From Myroides odoratimimus (GTDB lineage: Bacteria > Bacteroidota > Bacteroidia > Flavobacteriales > Flavobacteriaceae), in NCBI RefSeq assembly GCF_001485415.1, contig NZ_BCMQ01000003.1, positions 1 to 64,000 on the forward strand: a DNA stretch of 64,000 nucleotides, in the 5' to 3' direction. A program made the position numbers and the translations under genes. The notes under the pieces are model-generated. The model was not told where the DNA came from, did no database searches, and saw nothing but the letters and a program-made list of their open reading frames with translations. Below are positions 45,270 through 54,451 of this stretch, in pieces; the first letter of the stretch is position 1, and each line of letters starts with the position of its first letter.

Positions 45270-45357
45270 TTCCTTGCGGATTCCTTGGAGATTCCTTGAG
45301 GTTTTCTTGCCTAGAGAGCCTTTTTGTCGAAGAAAGGTGCAAGAAACCCTCAAGCAA
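45270..45357. repeat. 11-bp iterated element D (TTCCTTG core) with long hairpin
   Basis: TTCCTTG at 45270, 45281 and 45292 and TTTCTTG at 45303 give an exact 11-bp period. Inverted CAAG copies follow at 45340 and 45351, also 11 bp apart. CTTGAGGTTTTCTTGC (45295-45310) pairs with GCAAGAAACCCTCAAG (45339-45354) at 15 of 16 positions. Confidence 0.85.
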
Positions 45358-45487
45358 TCCCCTAGAAGGTCAGAACAAAACGACTCTTGGTTTATGAATA
45401 GACGCTGTGGAGAAATAGATTTTTTGCGTACTTAGTTTAGAAAGATGTATCTTAGAATGTAATATAAAGAGTAGGAGATGGTATAAA

Positions 45488-45512
45488 AAAAGCCTCACTA
45501 AAAGTGAAGCTT
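45488..45512 (-). terminator. terminator of the tRNA-Val gene
   Basis: AAGCCTCACT / AGTGAAGCTT with a three-base loop and an A-run on the plus strand, just downstream of the tRNA on the minus strand. Confidence 0.75.
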
Positions 45513-45518
45513 ATAAAG

Positions 45519-45593
45519 TGGGCGATGAGGGATTCGAACCCCCGACCCCCTCGGTGTAAACGAGGTGCTCTGAACCAACTGAGCTAATCGCCC
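45519..45593 (-). tRNA. tRNA-Val (UAC)
   Basis: On the minus strand the acceptor stem GGGCGAT pairs with ATCGCCC, the D-loop reads AGCTCAGTTGGTTCAGAGC, the anticodon arm is CCTCG-TTTACAC-CGAGG with anticodon TAC, and the T-arm contains GGGGGTTCGAATCCC. The discriminator is A and the CCA end is not encoded, so it is added after transcription. A hairpin terminator follows. Confidence 0.95.
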
Positions 45594-45654
45594 GAAATAG
45601 GATTGCAAATATAAAGATGTTTTTAAATAATGCAATGCCTAATGTGAAATATTT

Positions 45655-46029
45655 TTACATTTTTTCAATATCGTAAAGTACAATCTTATCTGTGTAGTTT
45701 ATGACTTTGATTAATATGTTTTCATTTTGTTCATTTCTGCCTATAATGACATAAAGTTTACCTTTCTCAAAGTCAATATTACTTTCTGAAAAGTTCACAT
45801 CTCCATATTGTAGAGATTTACGGATGTCATCGTTAGATACCCAACCTTCTTTAAACTTAGCTTCTACTGTCTTTGAATAAGTAACTGGTTTACTTCTCAA
45901 ATCTTTTAAAACCCTACAATTAGGTAAATAACAAAATTCTGTTTTCTTCTCACCGAAGAAATAAAATAAGAACATTCCTCCTATAAGTAACCCAAATAAA
46001 TAGTATGCTAAACGCTGTGTAAACTTCAT
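45655..46029 (-). CDS. DUF4258-like membrane-anchored protein
   Basis: A 124-aa protein with one N-terminal transmembrane helix (LAYYLFGLLIGGMFLFYFFG) and a small periplasmic domain with CYLPNCRVLKDLRSKPVTYS and SLQYGDVNFSESNIDFEKGK. This resembles the flavobacterial proteins labelled DUF4258. Function unknown. A -7-like TACTTTTG lies on the minus strand at 46054-46047, 18 bases before the start, so it is probably transcribed alone. Confidence 0.75.
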   Translation of the reverse strand: MKFTQRLAYYLFGLLIGGMFLFYFFGEKKTEFCYLPNCRVLKDLRSKPVTYSKTVEAKFKEGWVSNDDIRKSLQYGDVNFSESNIDFEKGKLYVIIGRNEQNENILIKVINYTDKIVLYDIEKM

Positions 46030-46092
46030 TTCTTAAAAAATTTACACAAAAGTAGCAATTCAATACAGTAAAACTAAAGATTTATAAAATAT

Positions 46093-47289
46093 TTAAAAGG
46101 TGAAAAGGTGAATGTCTTTATAATCAAGGTTAAACCATTCCGCAACATTTCGATTGGTAACTAATCCTTTATAACTATATATACCAGATTTAATGACGCT
46201 TTCACAGTTCACAGTACCGTCTAAATCACCACAATCTGTGTATTCTAATAATAAAGGTGTGATAATATTGCTAAGAGCCATGGATGCTGTTCTACTATAT
46301 CTAGAAGTGATATTTGGTACTCCATAGTGTATTACACCACTTTTTATAATGGTAGGATGATCATGGGTAGTTAATTCGGATGTCTCGAAACACCCTCCTG
46401 TATCAATAGATACATCTATAATTACAGCACCATTTTTCATATTATCTACCATAGACTCACTTACTACTATAGGTGCTCGATTTTTACCTCGTATTGCACC
46501 GATAGCAACATCACATCTCATAAGAGCTTTGTGTAATATTTTTTCTTGGATCGTAGAAGTAGAAATTCGTTGCGATAGGTTGTTCTGAAGCCTGCGCAGC
46601 TTCTGTATAGAATTGTCAAATACTCTTACATTTGCTCCCATTCCTATAGCAGTGCGAGCGGCGTTTTCGGCTACTAGTCCTGCTCCGAGTATAACTACCT
46701 CAGTGGGAACTACCCCAGCGATATTCCCAAATAATAATCCTTTACCATTATTAGTTGTGGTCATCAGTTCAGAAGCTATCAGGATAGATGCGGTACCAGC
46801 TATTTCACTTAAAGCACTAACAGCAGGATAGGTTCCATTCTCATCGTGAATAAAATCAAAGCCAATAGCAGATATCTTTTTTTTAGAAAGGGTCTCGAAA
46901 TACTGTCTAGTTAGTGTTTTTAATTGGATAGTAGACCATACAACTGTGTATGGTGCCATTAGTTTTACTTCTTCTAGAGTAGGTGGAGCAACTTTAACAA
47001 TGACAGGACAACTAAAAATTTTCTTTGTATCACTAGTAAGTTCGGCTCCTGCTTTGCTATAATCTAAATCAGAATAGTTAGCGGCTTCTCCTGCTCCCTT
47101 TTCAATAAGCACACGATGCCCATAGGTACTTAAAGTCTGTACTGCTTCTGGAGTGATACAGATTCTTTTCTCTATCAGGGTATTTTCTTTAGGAACTCCT
47201 ATAAAAAGTTCACTTTTCTTGCGCTCTACCATCAGACATTCCTCTTGCGGAATTAAGTCTTTCATTGAAAAAGGAGTTAAGGTTGCCAT
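46093..47289 (-). CDS. ald: alanine dehydrogenase / PNT-family dehydrogenase
   Basis: A 398-aa NAD-dependent dehydrogenase of the AlaDH/PNT family, interconverting alanine with pyruvate and ammonia. The N-terminal domain has GVPKENTLIEKRICITPEAV, an alanine-dehydrogenase-type substrate lobe, and a Rossmann motif VVILGAGLVAENAARTAIGM. The C-terminal VPNITSRYSRTASMALSNI is typical. It has about 20 extra N-terminal residues relative to the Bacillus enzyme. It follows tsaE by 14 bases in the porX-tsaE-ald operon order common in flavobacteria; the link to porX is positional only. Confidence 0.85.
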   Translation of the reverse strand: MATLTPFSMKDLIPQEECLMVERKKSELFIGVPKENTLIEKRICITPEAVQTLSTYGHRVLIEKGAGEAANYSDLDYSKAGAELTSDTKKIFSCPVIVKVAPPTLEEVKLMAPYTVVWSTIQLKTLTRQYFETLSKKKISAIGFDFIHDENGTYPAVSALSEIAGTASILIASELMTTTNNGKGLLFGNIAGVVPTEVVILGAGLVAENAARTAIGMGANVRVFDNSIQKLRRLQNNLSQRISTSTIQEKILHKALMRCDVAIGAIRGKNRAPIVVSESMVDNMKNGAVIIDVSIDTGGCFETSELTTHDHPTIIKSGVIHYGVPNITSRYSRTASMALSNIITPLLLEYTDCGDLDGTVNCESVIKSGIYSYKGLVTNRNVAEWFNLDYKDIHLFTF

Positions 47290-47303
47290 TCTGTTTCTGT
47301 TTA

Positions 47304-47723
47304 TTAATTATTATTCAAAATCAGTTTTCTATCACCATTTTCTAAAATAGAAATTTCTATTGTAGCATGTTCGTCAGGAATAATATGAGGAGTCTTTTCA
47401 GGCCATTCGATAAAGCACCAATGATTAGAATCTAAATATTCGTCCATTCCCATATCATAAGCTTCTTCTTCTGAGTTTAAACGATATAAGTCAAAGTGAT
47501 ATACTCTGTCTTTAGAAGTTGTAGAATGATACTCATTCACAATAGAAAAAGTAGGACTACTCGTCATGTCTTCTACACCTAGCTGTTTACTTATTTCTTT
47601 AATAAGTGTGGTTTTTCCTGCCCCCATTTGTGCATCAAATAATACGATGCGATGTTTTAACTTACTTAATATATCAGTAGCTACTTCTTGAATTTGATTT
47701 AAAGAAAAAACTATCTCAGTCAT
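47304..47723 (-). CDS. tsaE: tRNA threonylcarbamoyladenosine biosynthesis ATPase TsaE
   Basis: A 139-aa P-loop ATPase that regulates the TsaD-TsaB complex making t6A37 in ANN-decoding tRNAs. Walker A is seen as FDAQMGAGKTTLIKEI, followed by SSPTFSIVNEYHS and HFDLYRL, then WCFIEWPEKTPHIIP. Full length for the family. It follows porX by 2 bases and is co-transcribed with it. Confidence 0.95.
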   Translation of the reverse strand: MTEIVFSLNQIQEVATDILSKLKHRIVLFDAQMGAGKTTLIKEISKQLGVEDMTSSPTFSIVNEYHSTTSKDRVYHFDLYRLNSEEEAYDMGMDEYLDSNHWCFIEWPEKTPHIIPDEHATIEISILENGDRKLILNNN

Positions 47724-47725
47724 TG

Positions 47726-49282
47726 TTATACTTTTGGATTTAATACTATAAATGGAACGATCATTTCTTCTAAAGAAATACCTCCATGCTGGTAAGTGTT
47801 TCTAAAATAAGCTGCATAATAATTGAAATTATTCTGATATGCTAAGAAGAAATCATTCTTTGCAAAAATAAATGAACTACTTACATTAATGTTAGGTAAT
47901 TGAACTTTTTTTGGATCTTTAACATGATAGACATCTTTAGCCTCAAAGGTCAAGCTCTTACCTGTTTTATATCTAAGGTTTAAACTAGTGTTTTTGTCTC
48001 CAATAACTTTAGAAGGATTTTTACAGTTAATTGTACCATGATCTGTTGTAATGATTAACTTATATCCAAGTGCCTGTGCTTGTTGAATTATTTCAAACAA
48101 AGGAGAGTTTCTGAACCAACTAACAGTAAGTGAACGGTATGCTTTATCGTTAGAAGCTAATTCTTTAATTACTTCCATTTCAGTTTTAGCATGAGATAGC
48201 ATGTCCACAAAATTGTATACTATTGTGATTAGTTTATTGTCTTTTAAAGCCTTGAAATTATCAGCTAATTTTCTTCCTTCTTTTAGATTGGTGATTTTGT
48301 GGTATTCATTCTTAATATTTAATCTCAATCTTTGTAATTGATGTTGTAGGAATTCATTCTCAAACAAATTCTTTCCTCCTTCATCCGTATCATTCTTCCA
48401 ATATTGTGGAAGTTGTTCAGACATTTCTAGAGGTGTCATTCCTGAAAATATAGCATTTCTAGCATACTGTGTAGCAGTAGGTAAAATAGAGAAGAAGCTG
48501 TTCTCGCTCTCTACTTTATAGTGATTTGTTACGATTGCTTCGAATGCTCTCCATTGATCATACCTTAAGTTGTCAATAACAATAAAAAGTAATTTAGAAT
48601 CTTCTTTCTTTAATTCAGGAGCAACCCATTTTCTGAATATTTGATGAGAGAAAACAGGACTGTCTTCAGGATCATTAATCCAGCTCTCATAATTTTTTTC
48701 TACGAATTTGCCAAACAAACTATTAGCTTCAGTTTTCTGAGAGTCTAGTATATTGAATAGGTTTTGATCTTCAATGTTTTCTAACTTCTGTTCCCAATAA
48801 AGCAATTTTCTATAAATAGAGATCCAATCTTCATAATCTCTAGCTTGCATTAGATCCATTGATATGTTTCTAAATTCTTTTTGGTAACTAAGAGAAGATT
48901 TCTCGGAGATTAGACGAGAGTCATCTAGGTTTTTCTTTAGTGAAAGTAGGATTTGGTTAGGATTAACAGGTTTGATTAAGTAATCAGATATTTTAGCACC
49001 AATTGCTTCTTCCATGATATACTCTTCTTCACTTTTAGTAATCATGATAATCGGAGTATTGCTTTTGATGGTTTTAATTTCATTTAAAGTCTCAAGACCA
49101 GAAAGTCCAGGCATATTCTCATCTAAGAAAACAATGTCGTATTGGTTCTCTTTAAATAAATCTATAGCATCTTGTCCATTAGTACAAGTAGTTACGATAT
49201 AGTCTTTTTTTTCTAAAAATAGGATATGAGGTTTTAATAAATCCACTTCATCATCCACCCATAATATATGAATTTTGTTCAT
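47726..49282 (-). CDS. porX: type IX secretion response regulator PorX (receiver + PglZ)
   Basis: A 518-aa cytosolic regulator of the type IX secretion system of Bacteroidota. The receiver domain (about residues 1-120) carries the acid pocket WVDDEVD, the phosphoacceptor D54 in DIVFLDENMPGLSG and the conserved Lys in DYLIKP. An alpha-helical linker leads to a PglZ/alkaline phosphatase-like domain (LLFIVIDNLRYDQWRAFE, LIITTDHGTINC, YQHGGISLEEMIVP). Its partner kinase PorY is not in the window. Its presence implies that the organism uses T9SS for secretion, and possibly gliding. Confidence 0.95.
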   Translation of the reverse strand: MNKIHILWVDDEVDLLKPHILFLEKKDYIVTTCTNGQDAIDLFKENQYDIVFLDENMPGLSGLETLNEIKTIKSNTPIIMITKSEEEYIMEEAIGAKISDYLIKPVNPNQILLSLKKNLDDSRLISEKSSLSYQKEFRNISMDLMQARDYEDWISIYRKLLYWEQKLENIEDQNLFNILDSQKTEANSLFGKFVEKNYESWINDPEDSPVFSHQIFRKWVAPELKKEDSKLLFIVIDNLRYDQWRAFEAIVTNHYKVESENSFFSILPTATQYARNAIFSGMTPLEMSEQLPQYWKNDTDEGGKNLFENEFLQHQLQRLRLNIKNEYHKITNLKEGRKLADNFKALKDNKLITIVYNFVDMLSHAKTEMEVIKELASNDKAYRSLTVSWFRNSPLFEIIQQAQALGYKLIITTDHGTINCKNPSKVIGDKNTSLNLRYKTGKSLTFEAKDVYHVKDPKKVQLPNINVSSSFIFAKNDFFLAYQNNFNYYAAYFRNTYQHGGISLEEMIVPFIVLNPKV

Positions 49283-49427
49283 TGTAGTTGTTTTAGTATC
49301 TCTAAAAATATTATTAATTATAATAAAAAGAGATTTTAGATTAAAATAGTATTGATAAATATAGGAATGAATTTCCGTATTACAATAGTTAACGATATTT
49401 TTGTGATTGTATTATAAAAAATTATAA

Positions 49428-50420
49428 ATGTATTTTTCGTTCATTATTCCTGTTTACAATCGACCAGACGAGGTGGATGAGTTATTGGAGAGTTTGACAA
49501 AGCAAACATATAAGGAGGCTTTTGAAGTGGTAATTGTAGAGGATGGGTCTAAAGAAGATTCGCGTGCTGTTGTTAGTAAGTATGAGGATAGACTAGAGAT
49601 ATCTTATTATTATAAAGCGAATTCTGGGCCAGGGGCTTCGCGCAATTATGGCATGGAACGAGCAAAGGGAGAGTACTTTATTGTATTAGACTCCGATTGT
49701 ATTATTCCACAAGAGTATTTAACTACAGTGGATCAGTATCTCAAGGAAGAGTATGTGGACTGTTTTGGAGGACCCGATGCGGCGTTAGCGAGTTTTAGCG
49801 ATGTACAGAAAGCAATAAATTATTCTATGACCTCTGTTCTAACTACAGGTGGAATAAGAGGAGCTAGTGAACGTATAGGAAAGTTTCAGCCAAGAAGTTT
49901 TAATATGGGAATTTCAAAAAAAGCTTTTTTAGCTAGTGGTGGTTTTGGTAAAATACACCCTGGAGAAGACCCTGATTTGACAATTAGGTTATGGAAGTTA
50001 GGATTCGATACTCAGTTGTTTAGTAAGGCCTATGTTTATCACAAAAGGAGAATTGATTGGAATAAATTTTTTATTCAGGTCAATAAGTTTGGAAAGGCAC
50101 GTCCGATATTAAATCAACGTTATCCTGAAACGTCAAAGATAACATATTGGTTTCCAGCTTTATTTATGGCAGGCTTATTGTTAAGTATTATAATGACATA
50201 TTATACATTTGTTTTTATTTTATGTTATATCTTTTATTTTATGTTTGTTTTTTTAGGTTGTTTAATAAAAGAGAAGAATTTTAAGATAAGTTTATTAGCA
50301 CTTGTGGCAATTTTTATACAATTTTACGGCTACGGTATAGGCTTTGTGAAATCTAGTTATATTTTATTTGTAAAAAGACAAGAAGCAGAAGTCGGAATGC
50401 CAGAAATGTTTTTTAAATAA
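49428..50420 (+). CDS. family 2 glycosyltransferase
   Basis: A 330-aa inverting glycosyltransferase (GT2, GT-A fold). It has FSFIIPVYNRPDEVDELLES, the VVIVEDGSKEDS segment, a DxD motif in VLDSDCIIPQEYL, and HPGEDPDLTIRLWKLG (ED) as general base region. Two C-terminal helices (about residues 245-305) anchor it in the inner membrane with the catalytic domain cytosolic. Acceptor unknown. It lies 11 bases before coaE in a plus-strand operon. A -7-like box TATTTTTG (49396-49403) lies 25 bases upstream. Confidence 0.9.
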   Translation: MYFSFIIPVYNRPDEVDELLESLTKQTYKEAFEVVIVEDGSKEDSRAVVSKYEDRLEISYYYKANSGPGASRNYGMERAKGEYFIVLDSDCIIPQEYLTTVDQYLKEEYVDCFGGPDAALASFSDVQKAINYSMTSVLTTGGIRGASERIGKFQPRSFNMGISKKAFLASGGFGKIHPGEDPDLTIRLWKLGFDTQLFSKAYVYHKRRIDWNKFFIQVNKFGKARPILNQRYPETSKITYWFPALFMAGLLLSIIMTYYTFVFILCYIFYFMFVFLGCLIKEKNFKISLLALVAIFIQFYGYGIGFVKSSYILFVKRQEAEVGMPEMFFK

Positions 50421-50430
50421 TATATAAGGT

Positions 50431-51018
50431 ATGGCACTTATAGTTGGACTAACTGGAGGAATAGGCAGTGGAAAGACCACTGTAGCTAATATGTTTGCAG
50501 AAGAGGGGATTCCTATTTATATAGCAGATGAAAGAGCTAAACAGATTATGGATCGGGCTGATGTAGTGGAAGCAGTACAATCTATCTTTAAAGAAAACGT
50601 TAAGATAGGAGAGGTGTTAGATCGCAAAAAAATAAGAGAAATTGTTTTTGATAATAAAGAATTACTAAATCAATTAAATCAAATTGTACACCCAGAGGTT
50701 AAGAAGGATTTTGAGCGTTGGAAGGAGGAAAATGACGCTTTTCCGTTTGTAATTAAGGAGAGTGCAGTTCTTTTTGAAAATAATTTGAATAAACAATGTG
50801 ATTTAGTTATCTTAGTTACAGCTCCTGAGGAAGTACGCTTAGCCCGTGTAATGGCAAGGGATGGAGTATCTTTAGATAACGTTGAAAGTATTATGAGGAA
50901 CCAATTGAAAGATTCTGACAAAATACCCTTTAGTGATTATGTTATTACTAATATTAATAAAGATTTGGTAAAAAAAGAGGTGAAAATGATAATTAATGAT
51001 ATAATAATCAAAATTTAA
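50431..51018 (+). CDS. coaE: dephospho-CoA kinase
   Basis: A 195-aa kinase for the last step of coenzyme A synthesis (dephospho-CoA to CoA). The P-loop is VGLTGGIGSGKTTVANMF, the CoA-domain has IYIADERAKQIMD, and the lid region carries LVTAPEEVRLARVMARD. Full length. It lies 11 bases after the glycosyltransferase gene; the histidine kinase gene follows after 72 bases, with a possible own promoter. Confidence 0.95.
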   Translation: MALIVGLTGGIGSGKTTVANMFAEEGIPIYIADERAKQIMDRADVVEAVQSIFKENVKIGEVLDRKKIREIVFDNKELLNQLNQIVHPEVKKDFERWKEENDAFPFVIKESAVLFENNLNKQCDLVILVTAPEEVRLARVMARDGVSLDNVESIMRNQLKDSDKIPFSDYVITNINKDLVKKEVKMIINDIIIKI

Positions 51019-51090
51019 ACAATTACATCCGTTAATTTTATGTTAATCGCCGTGTAGAGTATTTTTTTTAATGTTAATTTTGAAAAAATA

Positions 51091-52671
51091 ATGAGTAAGG
51101 TCAAATTTCGACTTTTAGTAGGGATAATGAGTTTTTCTCTTATAGGAATAATCATTGTTCAAATGTATTGGATAGTTAGCTCTTATAGAAATAATGAAGA
51201 GCAGTTTAAGTATCATGTACAACAAGTATTAGGAAATGTAGGTAGTGGACTACAACAAAATGAAGCTACGGAGTTTTATAGAATGTATAATCAACTTAAA
51301 GATAGTATAGGAACGCCACCTAAACAAAGTGAGTTGAAACAATATTACATAGTAGAACGAAATCCTACTACTAATGAACAAATAGTATACTCGAATATTT
51401 TAGTCTTAGAAGATTATAATATAAAGAGTTCGTTCTTTGATAAGAAAGCAGATAGTTTAAAAGTCAAGAATTTCGTTTCAAAACGAAAAACAGAGATTTA
51501 TAAAGGAGATGATTTAGATAGGAGTAGTCTTAAGCAAAATTATCCTGACGAGGTTATAGAACAATCTGGTAATCTAGATATTTTAGATAAAGCACAATTT
51601 GATATTTACTTTAAGGATATTGTTGCTCTAAGAAGTATAGATGAAAGGATTTCTAAAGCTAAATTGAGAGAGCTCTTAGAGAAAGAGCTTAAACAATATG
51701 GGGTTAATGCTAAGTTTGAATTTGGTATTTATAACAAAGGGTTATCAACCAAGATTAAGTCAGAAGATTTTATTTATGAAGAAGGTTCTACTTATGGAGT
51801 GCCAATCTTCACAGATAATGAGAATAGAAGTAAATACCAACTGTATATTACTTTTCCAGAAAAGAGTAAGTATTTATTCTCTTCGTTAATAGGGATAACA
51901 CTATTGTCAATTTTGTTTACGATGGTTATTATCGCAGCATATTTGAATGCGATTAATCAATTGATTAAACAAAAGCAAATATCTGAGATTAAGACAGATT
52001 TCATTAACAATATGACTCATGAGTTTAAAACGCCTATAGCTACAATTAATTTAGCTTTAGATGCAATTAAAAACCCAAAGGTTATAAATGATCCAGAAAA
52101 AGTTGATCGTTATTTGAAAATGATTCGAGACGAGAATAAAAGAATGCATGCGCAAGTTGAAAATGTTCTTCAAATCTCAAAATTAGAACGACGTGAGTTT
52201 AATGTAGACAAAGAAGCAATGGATGTCCATGAAGTGATAGAAAATGCTGTAGATCACGTAGGATTAATTATTCAGGATAGAGGAGGAGAAATAAACTTGA
52301 ACTTAGATGCTCGTAGAAGTGATGTGTTAGGAAATGATTTTCACTTTACTAGTGTGATAGTAAATATTTTAGATAATGCTATCAAGTACTCTAAGGATGT
52401 GCCAATTATAGATGTGTATACTGAAAATGTAAAAGATTTTATCTTAATCAAAATTCAGGATCACGGTGTAGGAATGAGTAAACAGGCTCAGAAGAGAATC
52501 TTCGACAAGTTTTACAGAGAGCACACAGGTGATTTACACAACGTAAAAGGTCATGGTCTAGGACTAGCATATGTTCAACAAATTGTAGAGGTACACAATT
52601 CTCAAGTTTATGTTGAGAGTGAAAAAGGAAAAGGAAGTACCTTTATTATAAAAATGCCATTAATAAATTAA
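51091..52671 (+). CDS. rprX: sensor histidine kinase, RprX-like
   Basis: A 526-aa inner membrane kinase. Two transmembrane helices (about residues 7-27 and 266-288) flank a periplasmic sensor domain without a recognised fold. The HisKA box has FINNMTHEFKTPIATI with H310, followed by N-box NILDNAIKYS, G1 DHGVGMS, F-box DKFYREH and G2 KGHGLGLAY. Its regulator follows after 7 bases. The pair matches the RprX/RprY type of Bacteroidota; the signal is not known. A TAATTTTG stands only 9 bases before the start, too close for certainty as a promoter. Confidence 0.9.
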   Translation: MSKVKFRLLVGIMSFSLIGIIIVQMYWIVSSYRNNEEQFKYHVQQVLGNVGSGLQQNEATEFYRMYNQLKDSIGTPPKQSELKQYYIVERNPTTNEQIVYSNILVLEDYNIKSSFFDKKADSLKVKNFVSKRKTEIYKGDDLDRSSLKQNYPDEVIEQSGNLDILDKAQFDIYFKDIVALRSIDERISKAKLRELLEKELKQYGVNAKFEFGIYNKGLSTKIKSEDFIYEEGSTYGVPIFTDNENRSKYQLYITFPEKSKYLFSSLIGITLLSILFTMVIIAAYLNAINQLIKQKQISEIKTDFINNMTHEFKTPIATINLALDAIKNPKVINDPEKVDRYLKMIRDENKRMHAQVENVLQISKLERREFNVDKEAMDVHEVIENAVDHVGLIIQDRGGEINLNLDARRSDVLGNDFHFTSVIVNILDNAIKYSKDVPIIDVYTENVKDFILIKIQDHGVGMSKQAQKRIFDKFYREHTGDLHNVKGHGLGLAYVQQIVEVHNSQVYVESEKGKGSTFIIKMPLIN

Positions 52672-52678
52672 ATATAAC

Positions 52679-53401
52679 ATGGAAACAACAAACAACAAAA
52701 AGATTTTATTAGTAGAAGATGATCCGAATTTCGGTGCAATCTTAAAAGATTATTTAGCCATCAATGATTTCGAAGTTACTTTAGCTAAGAATGGAATGGA
52801 AGGATTCGAAAAATTCAAAAGAGATACTTTTGATTTATGTATCCTAGATGTTATGATGCCTTATAAAGATGGATTTACTCTAGCCAAGGAGATCCGTGAT
52901 AAAAATAAAGAGGTGCCTATCATTTTCCTTACAGCGAAGTCAATGAAAGAAGATGTATTGAAAGGTTATAAAGTAGGAGCTGATGACTACCTAAACAAGC
53001 CATTCGATTCTGAAGTATTATTAATGAAAATCAAAGCGATTATTCATAGAAAATCGTCTGAAGTTAAAACAGATAATACGAAGTTCGAATTCCAAATTGG
53101 TAAATTCCATTTAAATTCTAAGTTGAGATTCTTAACTTTTGAAAATGATGAGCCAATTAAATTATCTCCAAAAGAGAATGAATTGTTAAAGATGTTAGCA
53201 ATTTATGAAAATGATTTAATGCCACGTGAAGTAGCGTTAACTAAGATTTGGAGAGATGACAACTATTTCACTTCTCGTAGTATGGACGTATACATCGCTA
53301 AATTAAGAAAGTATCTTAAATTAGACGAAACAGTAGAAATCTTAAACATTCACGGAGAAGGATTTAGACTTGTAGTGAAAGAAAAAGAAGAAAATAATTA
53401 A
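52679..53401 (+). CDS. rprY: OmpR-family response regulator, RprY-like
   Basis: A 240-aa regulator with an N-terminal receiver (LLVEDDPNFGAILKDYLAIN; phosphoacceptor D57 in CILDVMMPYKDG; Lys in DYLNKPF) and a C-terminal winged-helix DNA-binding domain (PIKLSPKENELLKMLAIYEN and SRSMDVYIAKLRKYL). It lies 7 bases after its kinase gene. RprY in Bacteroides controls stress and metabolic genes; targets here are unknown. A strong terminator follows. Confidence 0.9.
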   Translation: METTNNKKILLVEDDPNFGAILKDYLAINDFEVTLAKNGMEGFEKFKRDTFDLCILDVMMPYKDGFTLAKEIRDKNKEVPIIFLTAKSMKEDVLKGYKVGADDYLNKPFDSEVLLMKIKAIIHRKSSEVKTDNTKFEFQIGKFHLNSKLRFLTFENDEPIKLSPKENELLKMLAIYENDLMPREVALTKIWRDDNYFTSRSMDVYIAKLRKYLKLDETVEILNIHGEGFRLVVKEKEENN

Positions 53402-53410
53402 TTAAGCCAC

Positions 53411-53440
53411 AAAAAAGGGAAGCATTTGCTTCCCTTTTTT
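53411..53440. terminator. terminator after rprY
   Basis: AAAAAAGGGAAGCA / TGCTTCCCTTTTTT with a two-base loop, 9 bases after the rprY stop; it also suits the convergent oxyR gene. Confidence 0.95.
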
Positions 53441-53458
53441 ATTTTATATAAGTTAAAG

Positions 53459-54400
53459 TTATTGATTCTTTTTCGGACTAATAATTTTAACGTCTTGAAA
53501 TGCTATTGCTCCTCTTATAATACTTAAAATAACCTCATATAAAGCATTAATAATTTGAAGCTTTAATTCGTTGTCTGTATAGATTAAACTAATCTCTCTA
53601 GCAGGCTTTGGATCAGCAAACTGTATTAAGTTATTTTTGTCATCTTGATTTAAAGAAAGTGTGTGTAGGTATGGTAATAGTGTGTAACCTAGACCTTCTT
53701 TAGATAGATTTATTAAAGTTTCAAAACTTCCGCTTTGTAATTTAAAGTTTTTGCTTTCTGCAGTAGATTTGCTGTTACAGATATTGATTATACCATCTCT
53801 AAAACAATGTCCATCTTGTAGTAAAAGTAACTTTCTTAGATCTAGGTCTCCTTGATGAAGTTCTGCTCCCATTTCTTGTCTAAAATTTGCAGGAACATAT
53901 CCTACAAATGGTTCGTAGAATAGAACTCTTTCTTTAATGTCAGACTCTTCTAAGGGAGTAGCAACTATAGCAGCATCCAGATATCCATTGCGAAGTTTCT
54001 GAATAATCTCTTCAGTTGTATATTCTTCTATAATTAGGTTGACCTTATTGTACTTATTTAGAAATGTTTTTAGGAACATAGGAAGTAGAGTAGGGGCTAT
54101 AGTAGGTATCATTCCTAGTTTAAACTCTCCCCCAATAAATCCTTTTTCTAGATCAATAAGATCTTTAATTCGATCTGATTCATTGACAATTTTCTTTGCC
54201 TGTTGAATAATAACTTGACCGATAGCCGTAGGCTGAATAGGTTTTGTACTTCGGTCAAATATTTGTACCTCGAGTTCTTCCTCTAACTTTTGGATTTGCA
54301 TACTTAATGTAGGCTGTGTAACAAAAGTTTTTTCTGCAGCAAGCGTGAAGTTTTTATGTTCTGCTACTGCTAATACATATATTAATTGTGTTATCGTCAT
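53459..54400 (-). CDS. oxyR: OxyR-like peroxide-sensing LysR regulator
   Basis: A 313-aa LysR-family regulator. The N-terminal winged HTH (NFTLAAEKTFVTQPTLSMQI) and linker helix are followed by the effector domain. Two cysteines stand at C199 and C208 in DGHCFRDGIINIC, the same positions and spacing as the redox cysteines of E. coli OxyR (GHCLRD...C), so it should sense peroxide through a disulfide. Expected targets are catalase, peroxidase and dps genes; none adjoin it, so it acts at distant promoters. Confidence 0.9.
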   Translation of the reverse strand: MTITQLIYVLAVAEHKNFTLAAEKTFVTQPTLSMQIQKLEEELEVQIFDRSTKPIQPTAIGQVIIQQAKKIVNESDRIKDLIDLEKGFIGGEFKLGMIPTIAPTLLPMFLKTFLNKYNKVNLIIEEYTTEEIIQKLRNGYLDAAIVATPLEESDIKERVLFYEPFVGYVPANFRQEMGAELHQGDLDLRKLLLLQDGHCFRDGIINICNSKSTAESKNFKLQSGSFETLINLSKEGLGYTLLPYLHTLSLNQDDKNNLIQFADPKPAREISLIYTDNELKLQIINALYEVILSIIRGAIAFQDVKIISPKKNQ

Positions 54401-54451
54401 TCTTTAAAACCAATATTTTGTCTAAGTTATGCAAAATAAAGGAAAATGTTT

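Larger units (their letters stand above)
45022..45518. other. intergenic region with an 11-bp repeat element
   Basis: Between the DUF4377 gene start and the tRNA-Val gene. It contains element D (45270-45357) and the tRNA terminator. The open frame at 45150-45353 on the minus strand is a shadow of the repeats. Confidence 0.6.

Noticed and set aside
45150..45353. 67-codon minus-strand open frame
   Set aside because: It reads through the 11-bp repeat element; no homology-like or compositional support.
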